Origin: Klebsiella oxytoca NBRC 105695
GTDB taxonomy: Bacteria > Pseudomonadota > Gammaproteobacteria > Enterobacterales > Enterobacteriaceae
Assembly: GCF_001598695.1 (NCBI RefSeq)
Contig: NZ_BCZK01000006.1
Span: 1 to 64,000, forward strand
Direction: 5' to 3'
DNA length: 64,000 nucleotides
Below the pieces are notes generated by a model. It saw only the letters and a program-made list of their open reading frames with translations, did not search any database and was not told the origin of the DNA. The translations under genes were made by a program, and so were the position numbers. Of the stretch, positions 8,383 through 17,172 are shown in pieces (the first letter of the stretch is position 1; every line of letters begins with the position of its first letter).

Positions 8383-8993
8383 GCCTCCATCTCCTGTACC
8401 TGTACCGCCGCCCACTCCTCAAGCTCCTGACGCTGTTGCGTCGGGAGCGTGGCCGCATGCACGCCCGCAATAGCTCCCTCTAATGAATAAAGGACGTTTA
8501 CCGTTAGCGCTTTATTCATTTTTCGTAGTCTGAGCCAGGCTTCTTTAGCGCCAATTTTTCGCAGCGTTAATTCATCTTTGATACCTGAATTAATCAACTG
8601 GAGCTCCATGTGAAAACTAATATTTGGAAGATTCTTTAATCTTCCGGAATGTCGCTGCCGATGTTTTTCATTACGAGCGGTCTGTAATGATAGCGCTGAT
8701 AAATGAAAAAGCATTTTGCTGTCACGCCAAAGCCCTTCATCTATATGATAGTACTTAAGCGCAACCAGACGGCCATTCTTCTGCATCTTCAACAGCGGGT
8801 TTTTATGCGCCACGCGATACTGCGCACTCTGCTCACAAACCCGAAGATAGATCTCCCCCTCAGCCATCATGGCAAACACGGTATTATCTATCGCCAGGCT
8901 ATAGCCACCAAATAAGGGCCGACAGCTTATTTTTCCTAATGGAGACAAACATGCCCGAAACTGATGGATCCTAAGACATACGAGTTTCTTCAT
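8370..8993 (-). CDS. sxy: Competence/CRP-S coactivator Sxy (TfoX)
   Basis: A 207-residue protein with a TfoX N-terminal domain (RPLFGGYSLAIDNTVFAMMAEGEIYLRVCEQ) and a TfoX C-terminal helical domain (LRKIGAKEAWLRLRKMN). In gamma-proteobacteria Sxy works with CRP at CRP-S sites to turn on DNA-uptake genes. The frame is open for 31 codons upstream, but the ATG at 8993 has AAGGAA in front and gives the family length (E. coli 209). The protein is clearly more diverged from E. coli Sxy than its neighbours are from theirs. It is divergent from sulA, as in E. coli, and overlaps the end of yccS. Confidence 0.9.
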   Translation of the reverse strand: MKKLVCLRIHQFRACLSPLGKISCRPLFGGYSLAIDNTVFAMMAEGEIYLRVCEQSAQYRVAHKNPLLKMQKNGRLVALKYYHIDEGLWRDSKMLFHLSALSLQTARNEKHRQRHSGRLKNLPNISFHMELQLINSGIKDELTLRKIGAKEAWLRLRKMNKALTVNVLYSLEGAIAGVHAATLPTQQRQELEEWAAVQVQEMEAYSG

Positions 8994-9117
8994 GATTATT
9001 CCTTTGTTAATCATGTAAATAAGACATAAATTTGCTAACGGATCCGCTAATAAGAAAATAAGGGAGTTCCCTTTATGCAGCAACATGAATTATCTCTTTA
9101 TTTTACTCAGCTTGTTT

Positions 9118-9139
9118 TTTTGCGAGCAGCTTTCCGAAA
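9118..9139. promoter_or_regulatory. Possible CRP-S-like site upstream of sxy
   Basis: TTTTGCGA-GCAGC(T)-TTCCGAAA resembles the CRP-S palindrome (TGCGA core, N6, TCGCA). The left half is perfect and the right half matches partly. It lies about 130 bp upstream of the sxy start. Sxy-CRP autoregulation of sxy is known in E. coli; its presence here is inference. Confidence 0.35.
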
Positions 9140-9414
9140 ATAGCCTTTTGATGAAGTAAAAAGCAGGAAAGGTAAAATGCTTAATTAATATTAATCAACC
9201 CGGAGAACATAAAGCATGGCGTCACCCGCGATTTGTAAATGGTTAACGTCATAATTTGTGGGAGGAATTTTTTAAAGAAGAAATGACCACAACGATGAAT
9301 TCACATTCTGTACACCCCATCACTCAACGCTGTCAGCTTGTCTTCATTGCCAAAGATGTACAAATTTCATCCAGAAAACGAGAAAATAGAGTTGATCTTT
9401 CATCCTGTCGCATA

Positions 9415-9434
9415 TACTGTATATGCATACAGTA
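9415..9434. promoter_or_regulatory. LexA (SOS) box of sulA
   Basis: TACTGTATATGCATACAGTA is a near-perfect match to the SOS consensus (CTG-N10-CAG with an alternating AT core) and is itself a palindrome. It lies 20 bp before the sulA ATG, the expected place for LexA repression. Confidence 0.95.
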
Positions 9435-9454
9435 ACCCACAGGCGGGATAGACT

Positions 9455-9964
9455 ATGTTTACATCAGCTCACGCAAATCGTTCACCACTGACTTCTACTT
9501 CAGTACGTCGTCGCTCTCATGACGCTGCCGAACAGCCAGCTAACGGGCTGATCAGTGAAATAGTCTATCGAGAAGATCAGCCCATGATGACGCAACTGCT
9601 ACTGCTTCCTTTATTACAACAGCTTGGTCAGCAGTCGCGCTGGCAGCTCTGGCTGACACCACAGCAGAAGCTGAGTCGCGAATGGGTGCAGTCATCCGGT
9701 TTACCGCTATCCAAGGTGATGCAAATCAGTCAGCTCTCCCCTGCTAATACGCTCGAATCAATGGTTCGCTCACTGCGCACGGGAAACTATAGCGTGGTCA
9801 TTGGCTGGCTGTCGGAAGAACTCACCGTTGAGGAACATGAACGACTGGTTGCCGCTGCAGAAGAAGGTCACGCGATGGGCTTTATCATGCGTCCGGTAAG
9901 AAATACCGCTCAGCCTGGCAGACAACATTCCGGGCTAAAAATTCACTCAAACCTGTATCATTAA
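9455..9964 (+). CDS. sulA: SOS cell division inhibitor SulA
   Basis: A 169-residue protein that binds FtsZ and blocks septation during DNA damage; it is degraded by Lon. The core [30 protein letters not shown] and [11 protein letters not shown] segments and the C-terminal [11 protein letters not shown] (the Lon-recognition tail) are conserved, while the first 35 residues are variable as usual. The LexA box sits 20 bp upstream. It precedes ompA in the same orientation, separated by a terminator. Confidence 0.96.
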   Translation: MFTSAHANRSPLTSTSVRRRSHDAAEQPANGLISEIVYREDQPMMTQLLLLPLLQQLGQQSRWQLWLTPQQKLSREWVQSSGLPLSKVMQISQLSPANTLESMVRSLRTGNYSVVIGWLSEELTVEEHERLVAAAEEGHAMGFIMRPVRNTAQPGRQHSGLKIHSNLYH

Positions 9965-9996
9965 CTGAGTTTAGGATTAATCCTGGAATTTTTTTT

Positions 9997-10035
9997 GCCC
10001 GCGACTGAGATTGGCTTTCATCGCGGGCGTTTTTG
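9997..10035 (+). terminator. sulA terminator
   Basis: GCCCGCG (9997-10003) pairs with CGCGGGC (10022-10028) followed by GTTTTTGTT, 33 bp after the sulA stop. The loop is long (18 bases). Confidence 0.75.
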
Positions 10036-10317
10036 TTAAAATGCTTGTCTGATGCGGGTTCGCGACTTTTTTTGCCTCGATTGAAGCCAACCCTATTTGT
10101 TAAACATAGTGTACACAACCCTTTTTTTTCATATGCCTGACGGAGTTCACACTTGTAAGTTTCTAACTAAGTTGTAGACTTTACATCGCCAGGGGTGATC
10201 GGCTTACGCTGCATGTATCAGCACAGTTAACAACAAGTCACGCCCCGGGTGAAGGATTTAACCGTGAGGTCTTCTGAACCTTCATGGCGAATTTTGGATG
10301 ATAATGAGGCGCAAAAA
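10036..10317 (+). promoter_or_regulatory. ompA promoter and long 5' leader
   Basis: The 10130-10200 segment (GACGGAGTTCACACTTGTAAG and ...GTAGACTTTACATCGCCAGGG) is strongly conserved with the E. coli ompA promoter. The leader is long, with a small AGGT/ACCT hairpin near 10267-10281 and the conserved GGATGATAATGAGGCGCAAAAA ribosome-binding region before the ATG at 10318. In E. coli this leader stabilises the mRNA and the start region pairs with the MicA sRNA; both are inferred here. Confidence 0.7.
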
Positions 10318-11388
10318 ATGAAAAAGACAGCTATCGCGATTGCAGTGGCACTGGCTGGCTTCGCTACCGTAGCGCAGGCCGCTCCGAAAGATAACACCTG
10401 GTATGCAGGTGGTAAGCTGGGCTGGTCCCAGTATCACGATACCGGTTTCTACGGTAACGGTTTCAAAGGTAACAATGGTCCAGTTCGTAACGATCAGCTG
10501 GGTGCTGGTGCGTTCGGTGGTTACCAGGTTAACCCGTACCTCGGTTTCGAAATGGGTTACGACTGGCTGGGCCGCATGGCTTATAAAGGCAGCGTAGACA
10601 ACGGCGCTTTCAAAGCTCAGGGCGTTCAGCTGACTGCTAAACTGGGTTACCCAATCACTGACGATCTGGACATCTATACCCGTCTGGGCGGCATGGTTTG
10701 GCGCGCTGACTCCAAAGGTAACTACGCTTCTACCGGTGTTTCCCGTAGCGAACACGACACTGGCGTATCCCCGGTATTCGCGGGTGGCTTAGAGTGGGCT
10801 GTTACTCGTGACATCGCAACCCGTCTGGAATACCAGTGGGTTAACAATATCGGCGACGCAGGCACCGTTGGTACCCGTCCTGATAACGGCATGCTGAGCC
10901 TGGGTGTTTCCTACCGTTTCGGTCAGGAAGATGTTGCTCCGGTTGTAGCTCCGGCTCCGGCTCCGGCTCCGGAAGTGACTACCAAGCACTTCACCCTGAA
11001 GTCTGACGTTCTGTTCAACTTCAACAAATCTACTCTGAAACCAGAAGGTCAGCAGGCTCTGGATCAGCTGTACACCCAGCTGAGCAACATGGATCCGAAA
11101 GACGGTTCCGCAGTTGTTCTGGGCTACACCGACCGTATCGGTTCCGATGCCTACAACCAGCAGCTGTCTGAGAAACGTGCTCAGTCCGTTGTTGATTACC
11201 TGGTATCTAAAGGTATCCCGGCCAGCAAAATCTCCGCTCGCGGTATGGGTGAATCCAACCCGGTTACTGGCAACACCTGTGACAACGTGAAAGCACGCGC
11301 AGCTCTGATCGACTGCCTGGCGCCGGACCGTCGTGTAGAAATCGAAGTTAAAGGCTACAAAGACGTTGTAACTCAGCCGCAGGCTTAA
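10318..11388 (+). CDS. ompA: Outer membrane protein A
   Basis: A 356-residue major outer membrane protein anchoring the outer membrane to peptidoglycan. Residues 1-21 are the signal peptide (cut after VAQA); residues about 22-195 form the 8-strand barrel; a Pro-Ala hinge ([14 protein letters not shown]) follows; the C-terminal OmpA domain has [19 protein letters not shown], the two Cys of the periplasmic domain, and [13 protein letters not shown]. The frame is open 23 codons upstream but MKKTAIA at 10318 with GAGGCG ahead is the true start. Loop sequences such as [19 protein letters not shown] are of the Klebsiella type. Codon use is highly biased, as expected for an abundant protein. Confidence 0.98.
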   Translation: MKKTAIAIAVALAGFATVAQAAPKDNTWYAGGKLGWSQYHDTGFYGNGFKGNNGPVRNDQLGAGAFGGYQVNPYLGFEMGYDWLGRMAYKGSVDNGAFKAQGVQLTAKLGYPITDDLDIYTRLGGMVWRADSKGNYASTGVSRSEHDTGVSPVFAGGLEWAVTRDIATRLEYQWVNNIGDAGTVGTRPDNGMLSLGVSYRFGQEDVAPVVAPAPAPAPEVTTKHFTLKSDVLFNFNKSTLKPEGQQALDQLYTQLSNMDPKDGSAVVLGYTDRIGSDAYNQQLSEKRAQSVVDYLVSKGIPASKISARGMGESNPVTGNTCDNVKARAALIDCLAPDRRVEIEVKGYKDVVTQPQA

Positions 11389-11402
11389 GTTATCTCGTTA
11401 AT

Positions 11403-11431
11403 AAAAAACCCCGCGATGCGGGGTTTTTTTT
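11403..11431 (+). terminator. ompA terminator
   Basis: AAAAAACCCCGC-gat-GCGGGGTTTTTTTT, a strong intrinsic terminator 15 bp after the ompA stop; the flanking A run means it could also serve leftward matP transcripts. Confidence 0.95.
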
Positions 11432-11498
11432 GCTTCAACTGCTGTCATCAAAGTCAAAGCTGCAGAACGTTGAGGCGCTTATACCCTCGCCCCAATTG

Positions 11499-11951
11499 CT
11501 ATTCTTTACCTAGCAGAACCTGCAAATCATGCTTCAGGCTCGACATCTTGCTGGCATACTTCTCTTTATGCTCAGCATCCTCAATCAACTGCACAATGGT
11601 TTCCGACAGCGTTTTACCCCGTCTTTGAGCCAGACCGGCGAGGCGTTGCCAGACCATAAACTCCAGATCGATAGACTTTTTACGCGTATGCTGATGCTCC
11701 GCGTTAAAATGACGTTTGCGTCGCGCGCGGATCGTCTGCTTCATGCGGTTAACCAGCTCTGGGTTGATATGATGCTCAATCCAGGTATTCACCAGCACGG
11801 GTTCATTTTCAAGCGTCAGTAATAGATCGACCGCCGCTTGCGCAGCGCTGGCTTCAATGTAGCGGGTAATAAGCTCACCTTCCCGATGCTTTTTTACCAG
11901 ATATGTCCATTTCCAGCCGCTTTCGAGATTTTCCAGTTGTTGATATTTCAT
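11499..11951 (-). CDS. matP: Macrodomain Ter organiser MatP
   Basis: A 150-residue DNA-binding protein that binds matS sites and organises the terminus macrodomain, linking it to ZapB and the divisome. An N-terminal helical region is followed by a basic ribbon-helix-helix ([33 protein letters not shown], about residues 93-125) and a C-terminal coiled coil. Length and sequence match the family. It is convergent with ompA and divergent from lonB (185 bp between starts). Confidence 0.95.
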   Translation of the reverse strand: MKYQQLENLESGWKWTYLVKKHREGELITRYIEASAAQAAVDLLLTLENEPVLVNTWIEHHINPELVNRMKQTIRARRKRHFNAEHQHTRKKSIDLEFMVWQRLAGLAQRRGKTLSETIVQLIEDAEHKEKYASKMSSLKHDLQVLLGKE

Positions 11952-12136
11952 TGCGATCTCAATGTGACCGTGTAACTCATTTCAGGATATCAGTTTTTTC
12001 TCGATGTGCTGAGAATAAATCATCTTTCGTGATGTTGGTAGATGGCCGATCGCCGTGACAATCGCAATCCCCCGTGTGCTCAGACGCCGCATAATGTATA
12101 ATCGCGCGTTTTACATCTGACTAAAAAACAGCGACT

Positions 12137-13894
12137 TTGACCATTACGAAACTTACCCGAAACGACCTCGCTCCTGATACGGAAAGTTATCAGGCGCTGT
12201 TTGCACAAGCCGACTTAGCTCACGCAGAGGCATCCCTCTCAGGCGAACTGCAACCCCGTTTATTCTATGCCCTGGAGCAGCTTCTGGTCACTCCAGCCAT
12301 TTCGCCATTTATGCTGGTTAAAATTCCGGAAGAGCCGGAGTACCTGCAATGGCTCGCTAACGAAACTCGTACTTTACATCAACCGCCGGAATCCCTCTGC
12401 GGAGTACGCTATCAGATTGATGGCGGAAAAATCTCGCTCTCGCCGGCGCAAACCGCTGAAGATAATTTCGCAAGCGTCGTGCCGGTCGAAGCGGCAGATT
12501 GGGTCGAAGCGGAGCAGCTATTTGGCTGCGTGCGCCAGTTTAACGGCGAGATCGCTTTACAACCGGGTCTTGTCCATCGGGCTAATGGCGGCGTACTGAT
12601 CCTCTCCTTGCGGGCCTTACTGGCTCAGCCTCTGCTATGGATGCGGCTAAAAAATATGGTGGCTCGCCAGCGTTTTGACTGGCTGTCATTTGATGAGTCT
12701 CGCCCTCTTCCGGTGAGCATTCCCTCTATGCCTTTGAGCCTGAAAGTGATCCTGGTCGGCGAGCGGGAATCTCTTGCTGATTTTCAGGAGATGGAGCCCG
12801 AGCTTTCTGCTCAGGCTATCTACAGCGAATATGAAGATAACCTGCAAATCGCTGATGCAGAGACGCTTAAGCAGTGGTGTCAATGGGTCTGGCAAAATGC
12901 CCAGCGGCTCGAACTTCCGGGGCTGTCCGCTACCGCCTGGCCGCTGTTGATTCAGGAAGGCGCTCGCTATACCGGTGACCAGGAAACCTTGCCCCTGTGC
13001 ATACTGTGGATCGCCCGCCAGCTTCGCGAAGCCACCGCCTTCTGTGAAGGTGACGAGATTAGCGCCGAAGAGATGCAAACCATGCTTGAGCGTCGTCTGT
13101 GGCGCGAAGGCTATCTTGCCGAACGCATCCAGGATGAAATCCTGCAGGAGCAAATCCTGATCGAGACGGAAGGCGAATGCGTAGGGCAGATCAACGCCCT
13201 CTCAGTCATCGAGTTTCCGGGCCATCCGCGCGCGTTTGGCGAGCCTTCTCGTATCAGCTGCGTTGTGCATATTGGCGACGGTGAATTTATTGATGTTGAG
13301 CGCAAGGCGGAACTGGGTGGCAATATTCATGCGAAAGGCATGATGATTATGCAGGCATTCCTGATGTCCGAGCTGGAGCTTGAACAACAGCTCCCCTTCA
13401 CCGCATCTTTGACCTTCGAGCAGTCATACAGTGAAGTGGATGGCGACAGTGCATCCATGGCCGAACTGTGCGCGCTGATCAGTTCTCTGGCCAATGTGCC
13501 GATTAATCAAAGTATCGCCATTACCGGCTCAGTCGATCAGTTTGGTCGCGTACAGCCGGTAGGCGGGCTCAATGAGAAAATTGAAGGCTTCTTTGCTATT
13601 TGTCAGCAGCGTGGGCTAACCGGTAAACAAGGCGTCATTATTCCTTCCGCCAACGTTCGTCATCTGAGCCTTGCGCAGGAGCTGCAACAGGCGGTTGCGG
13701 ATGAACAGTTCTTTATCTGGGCGGTCGATGACGTAACCGAAGCGCTGCCCATTCTGACCCAGTTACTCTGGGACGGCGAAGGACAAACTTTACGGCAAAC
13801 CATACAGGAGCGGATTGCGCAGGCGACACAGCAAGAGAGTCGTCATCGCTTTCCGTGGCCGCTACGCTGGTTAGGCGGTTCAGGTTCGAACTGA
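12137..13894 (+). CDS. lonB: Lon-like protease LonB (YcbZ/LonH)
   Basis: A 585-residue Lon-family serine protease. The C-terminal proteolytic domain shows the Ser-Lys dyad: Ser in DGDSASMAELCALIS and Lys in VGGLNEKIEG. The N-terminal half has AAA-like character (LVHRANGGVLILSLRALL, LKVILVGERES) but I see no canonical Walker A motif, so energy-dependent unfolding is doubtful. The start codon is TTG at 12137 (TTG ACC ATT ACG), giving the family length. The stop codon lies inside the fabA operator region, so read-through of lonB and fabA regulation could interact. Confidence 0.93.
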   Translation: MTITKLTRNDLAPDTESYQALFAQADLAHAEASLSGELQPRLFYALEQLLVTPAISPFMLVKIPEEPEYLQWLANETRTLHQPPESLCGVRYQIDGGKISLSPAQTAEDNFASVVPVEAADWVEAEQLFGCVRQFNGEIALQPGLVHRANGGVLILSLRALLAQPLLWMRLKNMVARQRFDWLSFDESRPLPVSIPSMPLSLKVILVGERESLADFQEMEPELSAQAIYSEYEDNLQIADAETLKQWCQWVWQNAQRLELPGLSATAWPLLIQEGARYTGDQETLPLCILWIARQLREATAFCEGDEISAEEMQTMLERRLWREGYLAERIQDEILQEQILIETEGECVGQINALSVIEFPGHPRAFGEPSRISCVVHIGDGEFIDVERKAELGGNIHAKGMMIMQAFLMSELELEQQLPFTASLTFEQSYSEVDGDSASMAELCALISSLANVPINQSIAITGSVDQFGRVQPVGGLNEKIEGFFAICQQRGLTGKQGVIIPSANVRHLSLAQELQQAVADEQFFIWAVDDVTEALPILTQLLWDGEGQTLRQTIQERIAQATQQESRHRFPWPLRWLGGSGSN

Positions 13895-13924
13895 TCGGAC
13901 TTGTTCAGCTTACACGTGTTAGCT
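13891..13924 (+). promoter_or_regulatory. FadR- and FabR-like operators of fabA
   Basis: CTGATCGGACTTGTTCA (13891-13907) matches the E. coli fabA FadR site, and AGCTTACACGTGTTAGCT (13907-13924) matches the adjacent FabR palindrome with one change. FadR activates and FabR represses fabA in E. coli. The FadR site overlaps the last codons of lonB. Confidence 0.85.
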
Positions 13925-13963
13925 ATCCTGCGTCCCGAACTCAAAATAAGGCTTACTGAAAAC

Positions 13964-14482
13964 ATGGTAGATAAACGCGAATCCTATACAAAAGAAGACC
14001 TTCTTGCCTCCGGTCGTGGTGAACTATTTGGCGCGAAAGGCCCTCAACTGCCGGCGCCAAATATGCTGATGATGGACCGCGTCATCAAAATGACCGAAAC
14101 CGGTGGTAACTATGACAAAGGTTATGTCGAGGCAGAACTCGATATTAACCCGGATCTGTGGTTCTTCGGTTGCCACTTCATTGGTGACCCGGTAATGCCG
14201 GGCTGTCTGGGTCTGGATGCCATGTGGCAGCTGGTGGGCTTCTACCTGGGCTGGTTAGGTGGCGAGGGTAAAGGTCGTGCGTTAGGCGTAGGTGAAGTCA
14301 AGCTCACCGGCCAGGTACTGCCAACGGCGAAGAAAGTAACCTACCGCATTCATTTCAAACGCGTGATAAATCGTCGTTTGATTATGGGCCTGGCGGATGG
14401 TGAAGTGCTGGTTGACGATCGTCTGATCTACACCGCAACCGATCTGAAAGTGGGCCTGTTCCAGGACACTTCCTCATTCTGA
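13964..14482 (+). CDS. fabA: 3-hydroxydecanoyl-ACP dehydratase/isomerase FabA
   Basis: A 172-residue bifunctional enzyme that dehydrates 3-hydroxydecanoyl-ACP and isomerises the product to the cis-3 form, the branch point of unsaturated fatty acid synthesis. Catalytic His71 ([12 protein letters not shown]) and Asp85 ([10 protein letters not shown]) are in place. The frame is open upstream to 13901, but MVDKRESYT at 13964 with ATAAGG upstream is the family start. FadR and FabR operators precede it. It is convergent with rmf. Confidence 0.97.
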   Translation: MVDKRESYTKEDLLASGRGELFGAKGPQLPAPNMLMMDRVIKMTETGGNYDKGYVEAELDINPDLWFFGCHFIGDPVMPGCLGLDAMWQLVGFYLGWLGGEGKGRALGVGEVKLTGQVLPTAKKVTYRIHFKRVINRRLIMGLADGEVLVDDRLIYTATDLKVGLFQDTSSF

Positions 14483-14509
14483 TATAAGCAGTCACGCTTA
14501 TAGACGGCG

Positions 14510-14537
14510 AAGCCCCCGCGCAGCGGAGGCTTCTTTT
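14510..14537 (+). terminator. fabA terminator
   Basis: AAGCCCCCGC-gca-GCGGAGGCTT-CTTTTT, a 10-bp stem with one mismatch and a T run, 27 bp after fabA and just before the end of convergent rmf. Confidence 0.9.
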
Positions 14538-14548
14538 TAAAGAGACAG

Positions 14549-14716
14549 TCAGGCAATTTGTACCCTGTCCTCCATGGCCTCTCGCCAGCCTCCCAGCCAA
14601 TAAGACCTCTGGTTTAAGGTCTGGTAAGGACACATTTCCTTCGACCTTCCGGTAATACCGGCCTGGTACCCACGCTGATGTGCCCGTTCCAGGCGATCTC
14701 GTTTTTGTCTCTTCAT
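14549..14716 (-). CDS. rmf: Ribosome modulation factor
   Basis: A 55-residue basic protein that dimerises 70S ribosomes into inactive 100S particles in stationary phase. Read on the minus strand the start is MKRQKRDRLERAHQRGYQAG and the C-terminal half has WLGGWREAM, matching E. coli RMF closely. It is too short for a routine ORF list. GAGGC precedes the ATG at 14716. As in E. coli it is convergent with fabA. Control by ppGpp is known in the family and not visible here. Confidence 0.95.
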   Translation of the reverse strand: MKRQKRDRLERAHQRGYQAGITGRSKEMCPYQTLNQRSYWLGGWREAMEDRVQIA

Positions 14717-14915
14717 GCCTCGTTTCCCTCATTCTTTGATCTGGTGGAAAAGAAAACAATGGTCACTAAATACGCAACCACGGTTAACGAATACCGCGAA
14801 TCGGGGATAGCGTCAATGCGCAAAATTCACGCCATTGTCATATTTGTGAGCTACATGAAACTTCATTTGTACAAAAACTGTGAACCAGCACAAGTAACAA
14901 TCTGATGAGACAAAT

Positions 14916-14958
14916 AAAAAAGCCGCTGCGATTTTCATTTTCGCTGCGGCTTTTTTTC
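14916..14958. terminator. pqiC terminator (bidirectional shape)
   Basis: AAAAAAGCCGCTGCGA and TCGCTGCGGCTTTTTTT form a stem with one mismatch; the A run on one side and T run on the other suit the leftward pqiABC transcripts. Confidence 0.85.
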
Positions 14959-14971
14959 TTATTAATTTTAC

Positions 14972-15535
14972 TTATGGCAAGCGGTTAATCTCGCTGGCAA
15001 TCACCGCCGCTTCCTGAGTCCAGGCCTGAGCTAGCGTTTTCACCATCGCATCGTAGCCATCTTCTTGTTGCTTGAGCTCGATATGGAATGGCCGCTTAAT
15101 CAGCTGTCCCTGATGCTTCAGTAACCACTCACCGCTAACGATAACCCGACCATCGTAACGACCGTGAAAACCGCTGACGGATACGTTTAGGGTATCCTGC
15201 TCGCTACCCAGCGGTTGAGAAGCCACGACCCAGCCGGGAAGCTGATTGCTAAGGTTCGCCACCAGCGTCGTTCTTAGCTGCTGATCGAGCGGGCTCGCCC
15301 ACAGATTGTTATTTGCAATCACATACTGAACATCGGTGGTCTGATAGACCACCCCGTTACCGGCAAGATAATCCGGAATACTGACCTGCTCGACCCAAAG
15401 CAAATTTTTGCTCTGGTGTGCGGCGCTTTGCGCGCCGCCCTGAGCCACGGGAAGCTGGTAGTAAGTTTTACTCTCACCGCCGCTGCTGCATGCCGTCAAC
15501 GCGCATACCGCCGCCGCTATTAGCCATTTCTTCAT
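14972..15535 (-). CDS. pqiC: Intermembrane transport lipoprotein PqiC
   Basis: A 187-residue outer membrane lipoprotein of the Pqi system, which links inner and outer membranes through PqiB tunnels and is thought to move lipids. Residues 1-16 are a lipoprotein signal with the lipobox LTAC (Cys16). The rest is the ABC-type transport auxiliary (DUF330) domain, with YYQLPV after the lipobox and LLWVEQVSIPDYLAGNGVVYQT. Its ATG overlaps the pqiB stop as TAATG, implying translational coupling. Confidence 0.94.
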   Translation of the reverse strand: MKKWLIAAAVCALTACSSGGESKTYYQLPVAQGGAQSAAHQSKNLLWVEQVSIPDYLAGNGVVYQTTDVQYVIANNNLWASPLDQQLRTTLVANLSNQLPGWVVASQPLGSEQDTLNVSVSGFHGRYDGRVIVSGEWLLKHQGQLIKRPFHIELKQQEDGYDAMVKTLAQAWTQEAAVIASEINRLP

Positions 15536-17172
15536 TATTTCGCTCCCTTCGGCTGCGGATCTTTTTTATCCTTCGCCTCAAATACCAGCGCATTGCTCTT
15601 ATCATTAAGCGTTTTCAGTACCGGCTGCAGTTCGCGCAGCACCTGGTCGAGACGCTGCATATCCGCAACCATCTTATTGTAAGCCGCGGAGCCAGGCTGG
15701 AAGCCCTGCATACTACGATTAAGTTCACGTAGCGTACTCTGCATATCACCCGGCAGCTGCTGCATAGACTGACTTGAGGTGATCTTATTCAGACTGTCGA
15801 GCGTCGCCTGTACGTGCTGCATGGTTTTTTCACTTTGCGCCAGCGTACTGGTTGCCTGCTCCAGCAGTGGATTAATTGGCAGATTATTAATCTTATCCAG
15901 CGCATCCATCAGGCGCTGCTGGATCTGCGCCAGACCACCGCTTACGGTCGGAATAATCGGATAACCGCCAAATTCCTGCATCTTGCCGCGCGCAGGGGCT
16001 TTCGGATAGAAGTCGAGATCGATATACAGCGCGCCGGTCACCAGATTGCCGGTTTTAAGCGAACCGCGCAGCCCGCGATTCATTAGATCATCGATATGCT
16101 TACGAATATCAGGATCGGCGCCTAACTGATTGATCAGGCGTTCCGGCTCAATTCGCACTTCTACCGGGATACGGTAATCGTCGTTTATGTTCTGCTTCAG
16201 GCCTGGGATAAAGAATGGTACCTTGCCTACGGTCCCAAGACGGATACCGCGGAATTCAACCGGCGCGCCGGGCTGCAGACCGCGAATAGAATCTTTAAAG
16301 AACATCACGTAGTCAATGTGTTGAGTGAACACAGAGTCCTGAATGCTGCGTTGATCGTCAAACAGATGATATTCGGTTTTATTCGCCACCGGTTCCCCTA
16401 GCGGGAGTCCTTCAGGGATATCAAAGCTGACGCCGCCGCCAAACAGCGTCGACAGCGATCCCATCTCAACGCGCATGCCGGCCGCGGTCAGATCCACCGC
16501 AATACCGCTATCCTTCCAGAAACGCACGTTATTAGTGACCAGCCGATCGTTAGGCGCGCTAATAAACAGCTGATAGGTGATATTGCGTTTTTGCGCATCG
16601 AAGGTGCTGGTTTCCACCGAACCTACACGATAGCCGCGGAAAAGCACCGGGTCGCCGGGTGACAGCTGACCTGCTTTGCTACTTTCCAATAGAATACGAA
16701 TGCCTTTCGCATCGGGTGAGGCCAGCGGCGGTGAATCCAGCAGCGGATACTGCGCAGGGACAGAGCCTTTGGTCCCCGGCTGCAGTTCGATATAGGCGCC
16801 GGACAATAGCGTGCCGAGGCCGCTGATACCTTCACGACCAACCTGCGGCTTAACCACCCAAAAAACCGAATCCTGATGAAGCAGTTTTTCCATGCCAGAA
16901 TTCAGTCGGGCTTTAACCTCCACGTGAGTCAGGTCGTCCGTCAGCGTTGCGCTTTCAATCACGCCGACGTCAACGCTGCGGCTTTTAATGCGGGTCTTTC
17001 CCCCTTCAATGCCTTCGGCATTGGTTGTGATCAGGGTCACTTCCGGCCCCTGGTGGCTATAGTGATAAAAAAGAATCCAGGCGCCAATTAGCGCCGTCAC
17101 TATCGGGAAGATCCACACCGGTGACCAGTTCTTCACCTTTTGCACCTTCGCTTCTCCGCTCTTATTTTCCAT
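15535..17172 (-). CDS. pqiB: Intermembrane transport protein PqiB (three MCE domains)
   Basis: A 545-residue protein anchored by one N-terminal membrane helix (about 16-36, WSPVWIFPIVTALIGAWILFYHYS) with three MCE domains (starting near GPEVTLITTNAEGIEGGKT, KGIRILLESSKAGQLSPGDPV and IDYVMFFKDSIRGLQPGAPVEF) and a long C-terminal helical region that forms the needle-like tube across the periplasm. The open frame runs 20 codons further upstream, but MENKSGEAK at 17172 is the family start and overlaps pqiA by 11 bp. Confidence 0.95.
   Translation of the reverse strand: MENKSGEAKVQKVKNWSPVWIFPIVTALIGAWILFYHYSHQGPEVTLITTNAEGIEGGKTRIKSRSVDVGVIESATLTDDLTHVEVKARLNSGMEKLLHQDSVFWVVKPQVGREGISGLGTLLSGAYIELQPGTKGSVPAQYPLLDSPPLASPDAKGIRILLESSKAGQLSPGDPVLFRGYRVGSVETSTFDAQKRNITYQLFISAPNDRLVTNNVRFWKDSGIAVDLTAAGMRVEMGSLSTLFGGGVSFDIPEGLPLGEPVANKTEYHLFDDQRSIQDSVFTQHIDYVMFFKDSIRGLQPGAPVEFRGIRLGTVGKVPFFIPGLKQNINDDYRIPVEVRIEPERLINQLGADPDIRKHIDDLMNRGLRGSLKTGNLVTGALYIDLDFYPKAPARGKMQEFGGYPIIPTVSGGLAQIQQRLMDALDKINNLPINPLLEQATSTLAQSEKTMQHVQATLDSLNKITSSQSMQQLPGDMQSTLRELNRSMQGFQPGSAAYNKMVADMQRLDQVLRELQPVLKTLNDKSNALVFEAKDKKDPQPKGAK

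Larger units (their letters stand above)
8994..9454. other. Divergent sxy-sulA promoter region
   Basis: 461 bp between divergent genes. It holds the sulA LexA box (9415-9434), a possible CRP-S-like site (9118-9139) on the sxy side and long AT-rich stretches (9040-9120, 9170-9200). A 50-codon plus-strand frame (9283-9435) ends inside the LexA box; I do not consider it a supported gene. Confidence 0.7.

Noticed and set aside
9283-9435. Small gene in front of sulA
   Set aside because: A 50-codon frame with poor ribosome-site spacing and no recognised homologue; kept only as a low-interest observation.
11499-11951. matS site near matP
   Set aside because: I looked for GTGAC-N3-GTCAC around matP and elsewhere while reading and did not notice one; I did not scan the window systematically.
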